A stretch of 64,000 bases of DNA from Qipengyuania pacifica (GTDB lineage Bacteria; Pseudomonadota; Alphaproteobacteria; Sphingomonadales; Sphingomonadaceae). The notes under the pieces are model-generated. The model searched no databases and had not been told where the DNA came from. It was given only the letters and a program-made list of their open reading frames with translations. The stretch is from the NCBI RefSeq assembly GCF_019857205.1, contig NZ_JAHWXO010000003.1, forward strand, positions 124,001-188,000. Direction: 5' to 3'. Below, in pieces: positions 26,891-36,009 of this stretch (positions within the stretch are counted from its first letter, which is position 1; every line of letters starts with the position of its first letter). A program made the translations under genes and the position numbers.

Positions 26891-27696
26891 GCGCAAACGG
26901 CCTGCTTTTCAGCGAAAATGCGGCCGCCGACCATGATGGGTGGGAAGGCATCGCCAGTGAAAATGCTGCCGATGAAAATGCCCTGTATCTGGAGCTCGAT
27001 GGTTGGGAAGGGCCGCTCGATCTGCTGCTCGATCTCGCGCGGCGCCAGAAGGTCGACTTGCGTTCGATTTCGATACTTTCGCTGGTCGACCAGTATCTCG
27101 ATTACATCGATACAGCCAAAGCACTGAAACTGGAACTTGCCGCCGACTACCTCGTGATGGCGGCATGGCTGGCATACCTTAAATCGGCGATGCTCCTGCC
27201 CAAGGAAGAGCAGGAGGATCCGAGCCCCGAGGAACTGGCTTTGAAGCTTCAGTTGCGGCTTCAGCGCCTTGGCGCAATGCGCGATGCGGCCGCGCGCCTG
27301 ATGGGGGGTGACCGGATCGGGCGCGATGTCTTCTTGCGCGGCAGTCCGGAGGGGTTGGAAATAGCGCGCAAGAACCTTTGGCAGTGTGATCAATTCTCGT
27401 TGATAGAAGCGTACGGCAGGGTGAAGGCGCGTACTGCACCGGCCATTCACATGGTCCGCGAACGCCCCGTCATGACGCTGGAATCGGCACTCGACCGGGT
27501 TTCGAACATGCTGGGTGTTACGCTCGACTGGATGGAACTGCGCGAATTCCTTCCGCCCCATGCAGAGCCACGCCTCAAACGATCGGCGCTCGCATCCAGT
27601 TTCGTTGCCGCGCTCGAACTGGCCAGGTTGGGCAAAGCCGAACTGCAGCAGGAAGATACGTTCGGTCCGCTTCACCTTCGCCGGGTTTCCACCTGA
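26887..27696 (+). CDS. scpA: Segregation and condensation protein A
   Basis: ScpA (269 residues) is the kleisin that bridges the heads of the SMC dimer and, with ScpB, forms the condensin that organises the chromosome. The N-terminal kleisin helix region 'WEGPLDLLLDLARRQKVDLR' lies near residue 39. A long helical middle part follows, and the C-terminal winged-helix-like region ends near 'LELARLGKAELQQEDTFGPL'. It starts inside the nagZ stop and ends in a TGATG junction with scpB. Confidence 0.96.
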   Translation: MSANGLLFSENAAADHDGWEGIASENAADENALYLELDGWEGPLDLLLDLARRQKVDLRSISILSLVDQYLDYIDTAKALKLELAADYLVMAAWLAYLKSAMLLPKEEQEDPSPEELALKLQLRLQRLGAMRDAAARLMGGDRIGRDVFLRGSPEGLEIARKNLWQCDQFSLIEAYGRVKARTAPAIHMVRERPVMTLESALDRVSNMLGVTLDWMELREFLPPHAEPRLKRSALASSFVAALELARLGKAELQQEDTFGPLHLRRVST

Positions 27697-28313
27697 TGGA
27701 GGAGCTGGATCGCGCTGTAGAAGCTGCCTTGTTTGCAGCAGAGGAACCGATGACTGCGGAAGCGCTCGCAGGCTTCCTCGGCGGCGCTGCGGTAGGCGAT
27801 GTCCGCGACGCATTGCAGAGCGTCGCCGATCATTACGAGAAGAGAGGCGTGCATCTGGTCGAGCGGGGCAAACGCTGGCACTTCGAAACCGCGCCCGACC
27901 TGGCGCATCTCTTGCGGCGTGAGAAAGAACAGGTTCGCAGGCTCAGCCGCGCTGCCACGGAGGTCTTGGCGATAATTGCCTACCACGAGCCGGTAAGCCG
28001 CGCCGAGATCGAATCAATTCGCGGAGTACAGACCAGCGGCGGTACGCTGGATGTGCTGATGGAAGCCGGTTGGGTCAAAATCGCGGGACGGCGTGAGGTG
28101 CCCGGGCGGCCGACGATATACGCCACCACAACGGAATTCCTCGAACATTTCGGCCTGTCGAGCCGTCGGGATTTACCGGGAATTGCCGAATTGCGGGCTA
28201 CGGGTCTGCTCGATCCTGTCGAGGATGCCTATGATGAGCTCGTTGGCGAGAGCGATGCCGACCAACAAGGCGATAACGCAGATGGGAATCGCGACCCGAT
28301 CGGTGATGACTGA
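27696..28313 (+). CDS. scpB: Segregation and condensation protein B
   Basis: ScpB (205 residues) is the paired winged-helix partner of ScpA in the SMC complex. Visible are the first winged helix ('LDRAVEAALFAAEEPMTAEALAGFLG') and the second, with 'EVLAIIAYHEPVSRAEIESIRG' near 90 and 'WVKIAGRREVPGRPTIYATT' near 125. The last 25 residues are Asp/Asn-rich and probably disordered. It is translationally coupled to scpA by TGATG and lies 60 bases before tatA. Confidence 0.96.
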   Translation: MEELDRAVEAALFAAEEPMTAEALAGFLGGAAVGDVRDALQSVADHYEKRGVHLVERGKRWHFETAPDLAHLLRREKEQVRRLSRAATEVLAIIAYHEPVSRAEIESIRGVQTSGGTLDVLMEAGWVKIAGRREVPGRPTIYATTTEFLEHFGLSSRRDLPGIAELRATGLLDPVEDAYDELVGESDADQQGDNADGNRDPIGDD

Positions 28314-28373
28314 CTGGCACAAACGTCCCACAACGCCTATAATCGAAACTGCATAACCGAGAAAGAAGGTCCC

Positions 28374-28601
28374 ATGGGTCTCAGTGTCTGGCAACTTGCC
28401 ATCATCGCCGTCGTCATCCTCGTCCTGTTCGGCCGTGGCCGCATCTCCGAGATGATGGGCGATTTCGGAAAAGGTATCAAAAGCTTCAAGCAGGGCATGA
28501 ATGAAGAAGAAAAGCCCGCCAAGCAGATATCTCATGACGCAAAACCTGCGGACGAAGGCCTGACCGCAGATCAGGTCAAGCAGACCACCGACCCGAAATA
28601 A
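28374..28601 (+). CDS. tatA: Sec-independent protein translocase TatA
   Basis: TatA (75 residues) polymerises in the inner membrane to let folded twin-arginine proteins through. It has the short N-terminal membrane helix ('LSVWQLAIIAVVILVLFGRG'), the FGRGR hinge, then an amphipathic helix ('ISEMMGDFGKGIKSFKQGM') and a charged, disordered tail. The size and motifs are typical. tatB and tatC follow directly. Electron-transfer cofactors and some exported enzymes are the usual cargo. Confidence 0.95.
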   Translation: MGLSVWQLAIIAVVILVLFGRGRISEMMGDFGKGIKSFKQGMNEEEKPAKQISHDAKPADEGLTADQVKQTTDPK

Positions 28602-28624
28602 TCCGCTAGCGGGCGGAGGCAGCC

Positions 28625-29059
28625 ATGTTCGATATCGGTGCCAGCGAATTGCTGGTGATCGTCATTGTGGCGATCCTGGTGATTGGGCCAAAAGACATGC
28701 CCAAGGCGCTTCGTACGGCTGGTCGCTGGATCGGCAAGCTGCGCCGCATGTCTAACCATTTCCGTGCCGGGATCGACGAAGTCGTTCGTCAGGCCGAGAT
28801 CGAGGAAATGGAGGAGAAATGGGCGGCACGGAACAAGGAAATCATGGCAAAGTATCCCGACGGCGCGCAACCGGAAGGCGGTGGGCCCGAAAATCTGTTG
28901 CCGAATGAGATGGAGCCTCTGTCGGCGGCAGGTGAAGTCCCCGATGCCGATGCCGCGGCGGAAGCTGCGATCAGGCGCGCTGCACCGGTGAAGGCGCCGG
29001 AGCATTCGGACGAGCCGCCACTGCCTCTCGATCCTCCCGCTTCGGGGAAGGACAGCTGA
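28625..29059 (+). CDS. tatB: Sec-independent protein translocase TatB
   Basis: TatB (144 residues) forms the twin-arginine signal receptor with TatC. The N-terminal sequence 'MFDIGASELLVIVIVAILVI' with 'GPKDMPKALRTAGRWIGKLR' is the TatB signature, with a Glu in the membrane helix and a 'GPK' hinge. A long amphipathic helix follows, and an acidic Pro-rich tail makes up the last third. It lies 23 bases after tatA and one base before tatC. Confidence 0.95.
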   Translation: MFDIGASELLVIVIVAILVIGPKDMPKALRTAGRWIGKLRRMSNHFRAGIDEVVRQAEIEEMEEKWAARNKEIMAKYPDGAQPEGGGPENLLPNEMEPLSAAGEVPDADAAAEAAIRRAAPVKAPEHSDEPPLPLDPPASGKDS

Positions 29060-29060
29060 C

Positions 29061-29855
29061 ATGGCGGTGATAAGGGACATCGACGAAAGCCAGGCACCGC
29101 TTCTCGATCATCTGATCGAACTACGCTCGCGGCTCGTAAAATGCGTGCTTGCATTGGTGGTGGCCTTCGGGGTGTGCCTGTACTTCGCCGATCCCATTCT
29201 CGGTTTTCTGATCCAACCGCTCAAGAATGCCTTTCCCGAAGGGGAAGGGCAGCTCATCTTCACGAAGCTCTACGAAGTGTTCTTTGTCGAGCTGAAGGTG
29301 GCGCTGTTCGCCGGGTTCTGTCTGAGCTTCCCGGTTATCGCCAATCAGCTTTGGGCGTTCGTGGCCCCAGGGCTATATGCGCGCGAGAAGAAAGCTTTCC
29401 TGCCATTTATTCTGGCCACGCCCATCCTTTTCCTGATGGGGGCGTCGCTCGCCTATTTCGTCGTCATGCCCACCGCGTTTCGCTGGTTTCTGGGCTTTCA
29501 GGGGACGGCGGGCGGTCTCGAAATCCAAGCGCTTCCGACCGCAAACGAATATCTCGGTCTGGTGATGCAGTTCATTCTCGCTTTCGGAATGAGCTTCCTC
29601 CTGCCCGTCTTGCTTTTGCTTTTACATCGGGCAGGGATCGTAACCCGCGACCAGCTTGTGGCGGCAAGGCGGTATGTGGTCGTGCTCGTGGTTGCGGTCG
29701 CGGCCATCATCACGCCGCCCGATCCGGGCTCGCAATTGCTGCTCGCAATTCCGCTTCTGCTCTTGTTCGAAGGCTCGCTGGTGCTGATGCGTCTGACCGA
29801 GAAACGCCGGAAAGCAGTCGTCGAAAAGCCCGAAGAGCCTCAGTCCACGTCGTAG
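29061..29855 (+). CDS. tatC: Sec-independent protein translocase TatC
   Basis: TatC (264 residues) is the six-helix inner-membrane protein that recognises twin-arginine signal peptides. 'PLLDHLIELRSRLVKCVLAL' at the N-terminus and 'LYAREKKAFLPFILATPILF' near 110 are characteristic, as is 'ITPPDPGSQLLLAIPLLLLFE' near 220. The last 16 bases overlap, tail to tail, the 3' end of the minus-strand amidohydrolase gene. It ends the argS-to-tatC plus-strand run. Confidence 0.96.
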   Translation: MAVIRDIDESQAPLLDHLIELRSRLVKCVLALVVAFGVCLYFADPILGFLIQPLKNAFPEGEGQLIFTKLYEVFFVELKVALFAGFCLSFPVIANQLWAFVAPGLYAREKKAFLPFILATPILFLMGASLAYFVVMPTAFRWFLGFQGTAGGLEIQALPTANEYLGLVMQFILAFGMSFLLPVLLLLLHRAGIVTRDQLVAARRYVVVLVVAVAAIITPPDPGSQLLLAIPLLLLFEGSLVLMRLTEKRRKAVVEKPEEPQSTS

Positions 29856-31489
29856 ACCTTCCGTCCACCCACCCAGGTTTCGATCACCTTGGTGGCCCGC
29901 AACTCTCCCGGACTGGAGATCAGGGGATCGCGATCGATGAGGACGAAATCGGCGCGTTCGCCGGGTAGCAGCTTGCCGAAGCGGCCCTCTGCAAACCCTG
30001 CGTAGGCGGCTTCGCTGGTGAAGGCCGCCAGCGCCTGTTCACGGTTCACGCGTTCTTCGGGGTGCCAGCCGCCAAATGGCTCGCCATTCGCATCCATGCG
30101 CGTCGTCGCAGCGGCCAGCGCTGCAAACGGGTCAGGCGATTCGACCGGAGCATCGGACCCGAAAGCCAGCCGTCCACCCGCCTTCAGGATCGAGTTCCAT
30201 GCATAGGCGCCAGCGAGGCGGTCGGGGCCGAGCCGGGCTTCTGCCATAACGCGATCGCTCGTCTGATGGACAGGTTGCATGGACGCGATAATGCCGTCCT
30301 CACCGAACTTGGGCAGGTCGACTGGATCGACGATCTGCGCATGCTCGATGCGCCAGCGCCGATCACCCGGGAAGCTTTCGGCAATCTCTATGATCGCGTC
30401 CAGTGCATCTTCATTCGCCGCGGTGCCGATGGCGTGGATCGCGGGCTGGAAATTCCCCTGGGCGGCGCGCACCAGCACGTTGCGCAGTTTGGCGGGACCA
30501 GTGAGCGGAAGTCCGGTATTGCCCGGATCGTCGGCATAGGGCTGCTTCAGCCACGCGCCCCGGCTGCCGAGTGCGCCGTCGAGATAGATCTTGATCCCGT
30601 TCATCCGCAGCTTGTCGTCATAAAGCCAGGGCGAAGGCCGGGCGCCGGCAATAAGCTCCATCTGCTCGGGACCGGCGGCATAGGACATGATCCTCACCGT
30701 AAGGGCGCCTTTGTCGCCTGCCCTGCGATATGCCTGCCAGTCCTCGATGGTCGTTCCCATGTCCGCGACTGCAGTGATCCCGTAACTGTTCAGGACCTTT
30801 TGTGCCTCTGCGAAGGCAAGGTCGCGCTCGTTAGGGCGCGGCGCCGGAATGGCGCGCGTCATCAGTTCTTCAGCGGCATCGACGAATACGCCCGAGGGCT
30901 GCTGTGATCCCGCCATCCGCTCCACGCGGCCACCTTCCGGACTCTTCGTTTCTGCAGTGATGCCAGCAGCCTGCATGGCTATGCTGTTCGCCCAGCCGGC
31001 ATGGCCGTCCACGCGCTGCAGATAAACTGGCCGGTCGGAGACCGCACTGTCGAGTTCGGCAGCCGTTGGAAATCTGCCAAGGCCCCATTTCTCCTGGTTC
31101 CAGCCACGTCCGAGAATCCACGGCCGCGACTCGTTCTCGGCAGCAAAGCGGCGGATCTTGTCCAGCGCTTCCTCAAGCGAATTGGTTTCCGACAGATCCA
31201 GCGTCAGCGCACCGATGCCGATGCCCATCACATGCGCGTGAGCATCGATCAGTCCGGGGATCATGACCGCGCCCCTGCCGTTCTCGCGGTAATCGGTCTG
31301 GGGCTTCTTGTCTTTCGATGACAGGATCTGCGCGACCTTGCCGTCATCATCGATGACCAGCGCATTGAACCGTTTGATCTTGCCATCTTCGTCGAAGGTA
31401 ATCCCTTCCACATTATCGACCAGCACGTCGGCCGCGGCTGGCATGGCGAGTGCAAAGGCAAAGGTGGTGGCAAGGAGTTTGAACTTCAT
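29840..31489 (-). CDS. Exported amidohydrolase, YtcJ-like (amidohydrolase family 3)
   Basis: The 549-residue metal-dependent hydrolase starts with a signal peptide (MKFKLLATTFAFALAMPAAA). The metal-binding 'GLIDAHAHVMGIG' lies near residue 75, 'GRGWNQEKWG' near 125, 'LDGALGSRGAWL' near 300 and 'EHAQIVDP' near 380. The C-terminal 'LAFGSDAPVESPDPFAAL' carries the metal-binding Asp. The family hydrolyses C-N bonds, but the substrates of YtcJ-like members are largely unknown. I start it at the ATG at 31489 because the longer reading lacks a signal peptide. Its 3' end overlaps tatC by 16 bases on the other strand. The signal looks Sec-type rather than twin-arginine. Confidence 0.9.
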   Translation of the reverse strand: MKFKLLATTFAFALAMPAAADVLVDNVEGITFDEDGKIKRFNALVIDDDGKVAQILSSKDKKPQTDYRENGRGAVMIPGLIDAHAHVMGIGIGALTLDLSETNSLEEALDKIRRFAAENESRPWILGRGWNQEKWGLGRFPTAAELDSAVSDRPVYLQRVDGHAGWANSIAMQAAGITAETKSPEGGRVERMAGSQQPSGVFVDAAEELMTRAIPAPRPNERDLAFAEAQKVLNSYGITAVADMGTTIEDWQAYRRAGDKGALTVRIMSYAAGPEQMELIAGARPSPWLYDDKLRMNGIKIYLDGALGSRGAWLKQPYADDPGNTGLPLTGPAKLRNVLVRAAQGNFQPAIHAIGTAANEDALDAIIEIAESFPGDRRWRIEHAQIVDPVDLPKFGEDGIIASMQPVHQTSDRVMAEARLGPDRLAGAYAWNSILKAGGRLAFGSDAPVESPDPFAALAAATTRMDANGEPFGGWHPEERVNREQALAAFTSEAAYAGFAEGRFGKLLPGERADFVLIDRDPLISSPGELRATKVIETWVGGRKVYDVD

Positions 31490-31599
31490 TTCAGGCGATC
31501 CAGTGCTCGTTTCCAGCGGCATCCGATAAGGCATAGCTTGCTGCAGGCAAACCCTTTCGGACGTTGCGTCGCATGGCGCCTAGCCGTAGGGCCGCTAAC

Positions 31600-32853
31600 A
31601 TGAACGAAGCATCTTCCGTCCGTGCTGCCGCCAAGGCGACCGAGCTCCTTAACCTCGACGATGTGCGCGCTGCCGCTGCGCGTATCGAAGGCGCCGTGGT
31701 CCGGACGCCGATGTTGCGCTCGCAGACCCTGTCGGAAATTTCCGGGGCCGACATCTGGCTCAAGTTCGAAAATCACCAATTCACAGCCGCCTACAAGGAA
31801 CGCGGCGCGCTCAATGCGCTGCTCCATCTCAACGAGGAACAGCGCGCGCGGGGCGTGATCGCGGCATCCGCCGGGAATCACTCCCAGGGGTTGAGCTATC
31901 ATGGCCGGCGTCTGGGCGTTCCGGTCACCATCGTAATGCCGCAGACCACACCCAGCGTTAAGGTCATGCAGACCGAAAGCGTGGGCGGGAATGTCACGCT
32001 CTTCGGCGAGACCTTCGACGAGGCTTATGCCCATGCGCGCGAATTGGAAAAGGAACGCGGCCTAACCTTTGTCCACCCGTTCGATGATCCTCTCGTTGCG
32101 GCCGGGCAGGGCACGGTCGCGCTGGAGATGATCGAGGACAAGGACGATTTCGATTGTCTTGTCGTACCGATCGGCGGCGGCGGATTGATGAGTGGGATGG
32201 CCACCGTGGCCAGAGCGCTCAAGCCAGATATCGAAATGGTCGGTGTTCAGGCCGAACTCTACCCATCGATGTATTCGGCAGTAACGGGTGACGAGCGTCC
32301 CTGTGGCGGCGATACGCTGGCGGAAGGCATTGCCGTCAAGGCGCCTGGGCAGTTCACCCGTCAGATCATCGCCGAGCTGGTCGATGATGTGCTTCTGGTA
32401 CCCGAGGCAGCCCTCGAACATGCGGTCGCGCTTCTGCTGCAGATCGAAAAGACCGTTGTCGAAGGAGCGGGGGCAGCGGGCCTTGCAGCGATCTTGTCGA
32501 ACCCGGACAAGTTCAGGGGAAAGACCGTCGGCCTCGTCCTCTGCGGCGGCAATATCGACACGCGCCTGCTCGCGAATGTGCTCCTGCGCGACCTTGCGCG
32601 ATCCGGGCGTCTCGCTCGCTTGCAGATCGTGTTGCAGGATCGACCGGGCGCATTGTTCAAGGTGATGCGCGAGTTCAACGAACACAACGTCAATATCATC
32701 GAAATCTATCATCAGCGCATTTTCACCACACTGCCGGCCAAAGGCCTGACGGCGGAAATCGAATGCGAAGCGCGCGACGGTGAACAGATCGACCGGCTCG
32801 TGAACTCGCTGCGCGACAAGGGATATGTAGTCGAAATGGCCGAACTGGCCTGA
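31600..32853 (+). CDS. ilvA: Threonine ammonia-lyase (threonine dehydratase) with C-terminal ACT domain
   Basis: The roughly 417-residue PLP enzyme converts threonine to 2-oxobutanoate, the entry to isoleucine synthesis. The PLP Lys is in 'FTAAYKERGALNAL' near residue 65, the phosphate-binding loop is 'PIGGGGLMSGM' near 195, and 'AGNHSQGLSYHG' near 95 is also typical. The last 80 residues form one ACT regulatory domain ('DRPGALFKVMREFNEHNVNI'). The shorter, single-ACT layout resembles TdcB-type or sphingomonad IlvA enzymes rather than E. coli IlvA, which has two. I chose the ATG at 31600; an ATG at 31573 in frame is possible. A hairpin follows at 32858-32875. Confidence 0.93.
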   Translation: MNEASSVRAAAKATELLNLDDVRAAAARIEGAVVRTPMLRSQTLSEISGADIWLKFENHQFTAAYKERGALNALLHLNEEQRARGVIAASAGNHSQGLSYHGRRLGVPVTIVMPQTTPSVKVMQTESVGGNVTLFGETFDEAYAHARELEKERGLTFVHPFDDPLVAAGQGTVALEMIEDKDDFDCLVVPIGGGGLMSGMATVARALKPDIEMVGVQAELYPSMYSAVTGDERPCGGDTLAEGIAVKAPGQFTRQIIAELVDDVLLVPEAALEHAVALLLQIEKTVVEGAGAAGLAAILSNPDKFRGKTVGLVLCGGNIDTRLLANVLLRDLARSGRLARLQIVLQDRPGALFKVMREFNEHNVNIIEIYHQRIFTTLPAKGLTAEIECEARDGEQIDRLVNSLRDKGYVVEMAELA

Positions 32854-32857
32854 CTGG

Positions 32858-32875
32858 TGGGCGGTATGCCGCCCA
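32858..32875 (+). terminator. Weak terminator candidate after threonine ammonia-lyase
   Basis: TGGGCGG pairs with CCGCCCA around a TATG loop, 5 bases after the stop of the gene at 31600-32853. A run of five T comes only about 14 bases later (near 32890). The stem is good but the T-run is displaced, so this may be a terminator or an mRNA 3'-end stabiliser. Confidence 0.4.
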
Positions 32876-33014
32876 TCCGAGCCTACCGTTTTTCCCTCCG
32901 TTTCGAGTAATTCGACGGATGGCCTGTGCTTTTCATGGTTAAGAGGGTTTTAACGCTGGATCGCGTCTGGCATTGATGCGTCTAACAGGTAAGGATTTCT
33001 TAACCTCTGAAAGG

Positions 33015-33869
33015 ATGCAGCCGAAAGTGACCGCACCGATTCGCTTCCCGCGCTTTTTCGTGACCAGCCCTGCGCCGTGTCCGTATCTGCCGGGCAAGAG
33101 CGAACGCAAGGTGTTCACCGAACTGCGCGGCGACAATGCCGACGAGCTGAACGAAGCGCTGGGCCGCATCGGTTTCCGCCGCAGTCAGACGGTCGCCTAT
33201 CGCCCATCCTGTCTCGATTGTCAGGCCTGCGTTTCGGTGCGTGTCGTGGCGGATGAATTCCAGCCATCGTCGACACAGAAACGCACGCTGAAAGCCCATG
33301 ACGATCTGATCGCCACGGAATGCCGCCCATGGGCCACCGCGGAACAGTTCGAATTGCTGCAGAAATATCTCGCTGCCCGTCACCCCGGTGGCGGGATGAC
33401 GCAGATGGAAGAAACCGATTTCGCAGATATGGTGGAACACACCAGCGTATCTAGCTATGTGATCGAATATCGTGAGCCGGGGATCGGTGCCGAGCAGGGG
33501 CGCTTGGTCGGAGCTTGCCTCACGGATTATCAGGGTGACGGGCTGTCGATGATCTACAGCTTCTACGATCCTGACCACGAGGGACGCGCCGGGCTTGGGA
33601 ACTACATCATTCTCGACCATATCCGCAGAGCGGCGGAACGAGACCTGCCCTATGTCTATCTCGGCTATTGGGTCGAAGGGGCAGAGCGGATGCAGTACAA
33701 GGTCCGTTATCGGCCGCTCGAACGCCTCACCCGCGGTGGATGGGAACGCATGCCCGAAAGGGAGCAGAAGCGTCTCATCGCCAATGCAACCGCTCCACGG
33801 GGCCGGCGGCGCGAAGAAGCTCTCCCCGCAAAGGACGGGCTCGCAGCGGAATACCGCATTACCGACTGA
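33015..33869 (+). CDS. bpt: Aspartate/glutamate leucyltransferase (N-end rule, Bpt/ATE family)
   Basis: The enzyme transfers leucine from Leu-tRNA to proteins with N-terminal Asp or Glu, marking them for ClpAP. Diagnostic motifs are '[17 protein letters not shown]' near the N-terminus, '[12 protein letters not shown]' about 45 residues later, '[16 protein letters not shown]', and '[23 protein letters not shown]' near the C-terminus. The length, about 284 residues from the ATG at 33015, is slightly long for the family; a GTG at 33027 (giving [11 protein letters not shown]) and an upstream ATG at 32976 are alternatives. Its 3' end overlaps the likely tamA start at 33784 by 86 bases in another frame. 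Confidence 0.93.
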   Translation: MQPKVTAPIRFPRFFVTSPAPCPYLPGKSERKVFTELRGDNADELNEALGRIGFRRSQTVAYRPSCLDCQACVSVRVVADEFQPSSTQKRTLKAHDDLIATECRPWATAEQFELLQKYLAARHPGGGMTQMEETDFADMVEHTSVSSYVIEYREPGIGAEQGRLVGACLTDYQGDGLSMIYSFYDPDHEGRAGLGNYIILDHIRRAAERDLPYVYLGYWVEGAERMQYKVRYRPLERLTRGGWERMPEREQKRLIANATAPRGRRREEALPAKDGLAAEYRITD

Positions 33870-36009
33870 CATCGCGGGTTCCGTTATCGGAACCTGTCTG
33901 GCAGCGATCGCGCTGGCGGGCGCCACCCCCTTGGCTGCGCAGGATAGTCCTGCCACCTCTTCGCTCGACGAACTCATACCGGACAGCGCCGTCGAAAGCC
34001 CCGATGACTGGGCGCAGCAGGGCACGGACGAACAGGTCATCTCGCAAGCTGAGGCAGGATCGCAGCTCGATGCGGAAACTCCGATTTCCGAAGCGCCCGA
34101 CATGTCGATCGCCTGGCCGGAAGATGTCGATCTCGATCCGCTCGTTCCGCTCGAGCCGGAAGAGGATATCGAATTCGTTCAGTTGCTCGACGATGCACCG
34201 CGGCTGGCATTCGACGAAACCGATGTCGAGGAACTGTCGGGCTCGCTGGTGCTCGGATTCCCGCAGAAGGAGCCGCCCTTCAGCGAGCGCGAGGATTTCG
34301 TCGACAGGTTCGAAGCACTTTCAACCATCGAGGAACTGGGCGACGGCGACGAAAATGTCGCACAGCTTGCCGCCCGTGCCCGAAAGGATGAGGAACTCCT
34401 TGAAACGCTGCTTCGGGTGTATGGCTACTACGAAGGTGAGGTCATCCGCACGATCGGTACCCGCCGGGCCGGAGAGGATTCGGCGGATCGGCGCCCTCGG
34501 GTGCGGTTCGATGTCATTCCGGGTGCACGATATACATATGGTGCGATCGATCTCGGCGATCTCGACACGGCAGTAGATGCCGGAACTCTGCGTCAGTCTT
34601 TCGATATCAAGGTTGGCGACTATCTTCAGTCGGACACGATCGTCACGCAGCGTTTCAACCTCGATCGGGCATTGGGCGAAACCGGATACGCCTTTGCCGA
34701 AATCGACGAACCCGAACTGCTGATCGATCACGAACGGGTGCAGGGCGACCTGACCATGCATGTGCGGCCCAAGGGCAAGTATGTGTTCGGGGATGTAGTC
34801 AGCAACGACGAGGAATTTCTTTCCGGCCGCCACCTCGCCACGATCGCCCGTTTCGACCCGGGGGATGTGTACAAGCGCAGTATCGAACTCGACCTGCGCC
34901 GTGCAATTACGGCTACCAGCCTTGTATCTACCGTCGATGTGCAGGCCCGCGAAGTCGTGCCTCCCCGTGGGGACGAGCCCGGTGTGGTCGCCATGGATGT
35001 CACGATGGAGCGGGCCAAACTGCGCACCATATCGGGCGCTGTCGGCTACGGTTCGGAAGAAGGTATCCGGCTTCAGGCTAGCTGGGAACATCGCAACCTG
35101 TTCCCGCCTGAAGGTTCTCTGCGCTTGCGCGGGATTATCGGAACGCGCGAACAGCTCGCTGGTGTAACCTTCCGCAGGAACAATCTGGGTGGCAGGGACA
35201 AGGTTCTTACCGCGGACGTCTACGCATCCAGTATCGACACCATTGCTTACGATGCCGACACGGTGGCGCTGACCGGCACATACGAACGCACATCCACCCT
35301 GTTGTTCCAGAAGCCGCTGGCTTGGGGCATCGGCATGGAAATCCTCGCGACCGATGAACGCAACCGAGTGATTGGCGGCATTCCGCGCCCCCGTCAGACC
35401 TATTTCATCGCCTCGCTTTTTGGCAGGGCCACCATCGACACCAGCGATTCACTCCTCGATCCAACGCGTGGCTTTCGCTTGACCGGATTCCTCGGTCCGG
35501 AAACCTCCCGCACGGGCGGCCAGCAATATTATTATCTGAGGAATCAGGCGGACGCGTCCTTCTATCAGTCCGTAGGCCAGAGGACGGTGATCGCCGCTCG
35601 CGCACGGTTTGCCAGCATTCAGGGTGCCGAACTGGCTGGCATCGCACCGTCACGCAGGCTTTACGCAGGTGGCGGCGGTTCTGTCCGTGGCTATGGTTTC
35701 CAGGCGATCGGACCGAAGAACGATCTGCTTGAACCGACGGGGGGGCGCAGCCTCGTCGAAGCATCCTTGGAAGCGCGTGTCGGCACCGGTCTGTTCGACG
35801 GCGCGCTCTCTGTCGTGCCCTTCATCGATGCCGGTAGCGTCTCGATCGACACAGTGCCCGACTTCCGCTTCATCAAGTTCGGCGCCGGTGTAGGTGTGCG
35901 ATACACCACCGGTTTCGGCCCGATCCGGCTCGATGTGGGCATTCCGCTAAACCCAGAACCAGAAGATTCGCCCGTCGGGGTCTACATTTCGCTGGGTCAG
36001 GCTTTCTAA
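33784..36009 (+). CDS. tamA: TamA-like outer membrane assembly protein (POTRA plus Omp85 barrel)
   Basis: The protein (about 741 residues) has an exported N-terminus (hydrophobic '[20 protein letters not shown]', cleavage near AQDSP), an acidic Asp/Glu-rich stretch, POTRA-type domains at about 160-360 ('[20 protein letters not shown]', '[12 protein letters not shown]'), and a C-terminal Omp85 barrel ending in Phe. '[20 protein letters not shown]' is the conserved loop-6 VRGY motif. It helps insert some outer-membrane proteins together with TamB, which follows in a TAATG overlap. The start is uncertain because the frame stays open far into bpt; the ATG at 33784 is the last one before the signal sequence. 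Confidence 0.93.
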   Translation: MQPLHGAGGAKKLSPQRTGSQRNTALPTDIAGSVIGTCLAAIALAGATPLAAQDSPATSSLDELIPDSAVESPDDWAQQGTDEQVISQAEAGSQLDAETPISEAPDMSIAWPEDVDLDPLVPLEPEEDIEFVQLLDDAPRLAFDETDVEELSGSLVLGFPQKEPPFSEREDFVDRFEALSTIEELGDGDENVAQLAARARKDEELLETLLRVYGYYEGEVIRTIGTRRAGEDSADRRPRVRFDVIPGARYTYGAIDLGDLDTAVDAGTLRQSFDIKVGDYLQSDTIVTQRFNLDRALGETGYAFAEIDEPELLIDHERVQGDLTMHVRPKGKYVFGDVVSNDEEFLSGRHLATIARFDPGDVYKRSIELDLRRAITATSLVSTVDVQAREVVPPRGDEPGVVAMDVTMERAKLRTISGAVGYGSEEGIRLQASWEHRNLFPPEGSLRLRGIIGTREQLAGVTFRRNNLGGRDKVLTADVYASSIDTIAYDADTVALTGTYERTSTLLFQKPLAWGIGMEILATDERNRVIGGIPRPRQTYFIASLFGRATIDTSDSLLDPTRGFRLTGFLGPETSRTGGQQYYYLRNQADASFYQSVGQRTVIAARARFASIQGAELAGIAPSRRLYAGGGGSVRGYGFQAIGPKNDLLEPTGGRSLVEASLEARVGTGLFDGALSVVPFIDAGSVSIDTVPDFRFIKFGAGVGVRYTTGFGPIRLDVGIPLNPEPEDSPVGVYISLGQAF

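Noticed and set aside
26227-27813. Open frame of about 528 codons antisense to nagZ and scpA
   Set aside because: Fully covered by two conserved genes on the plus strand; no domain is visible.
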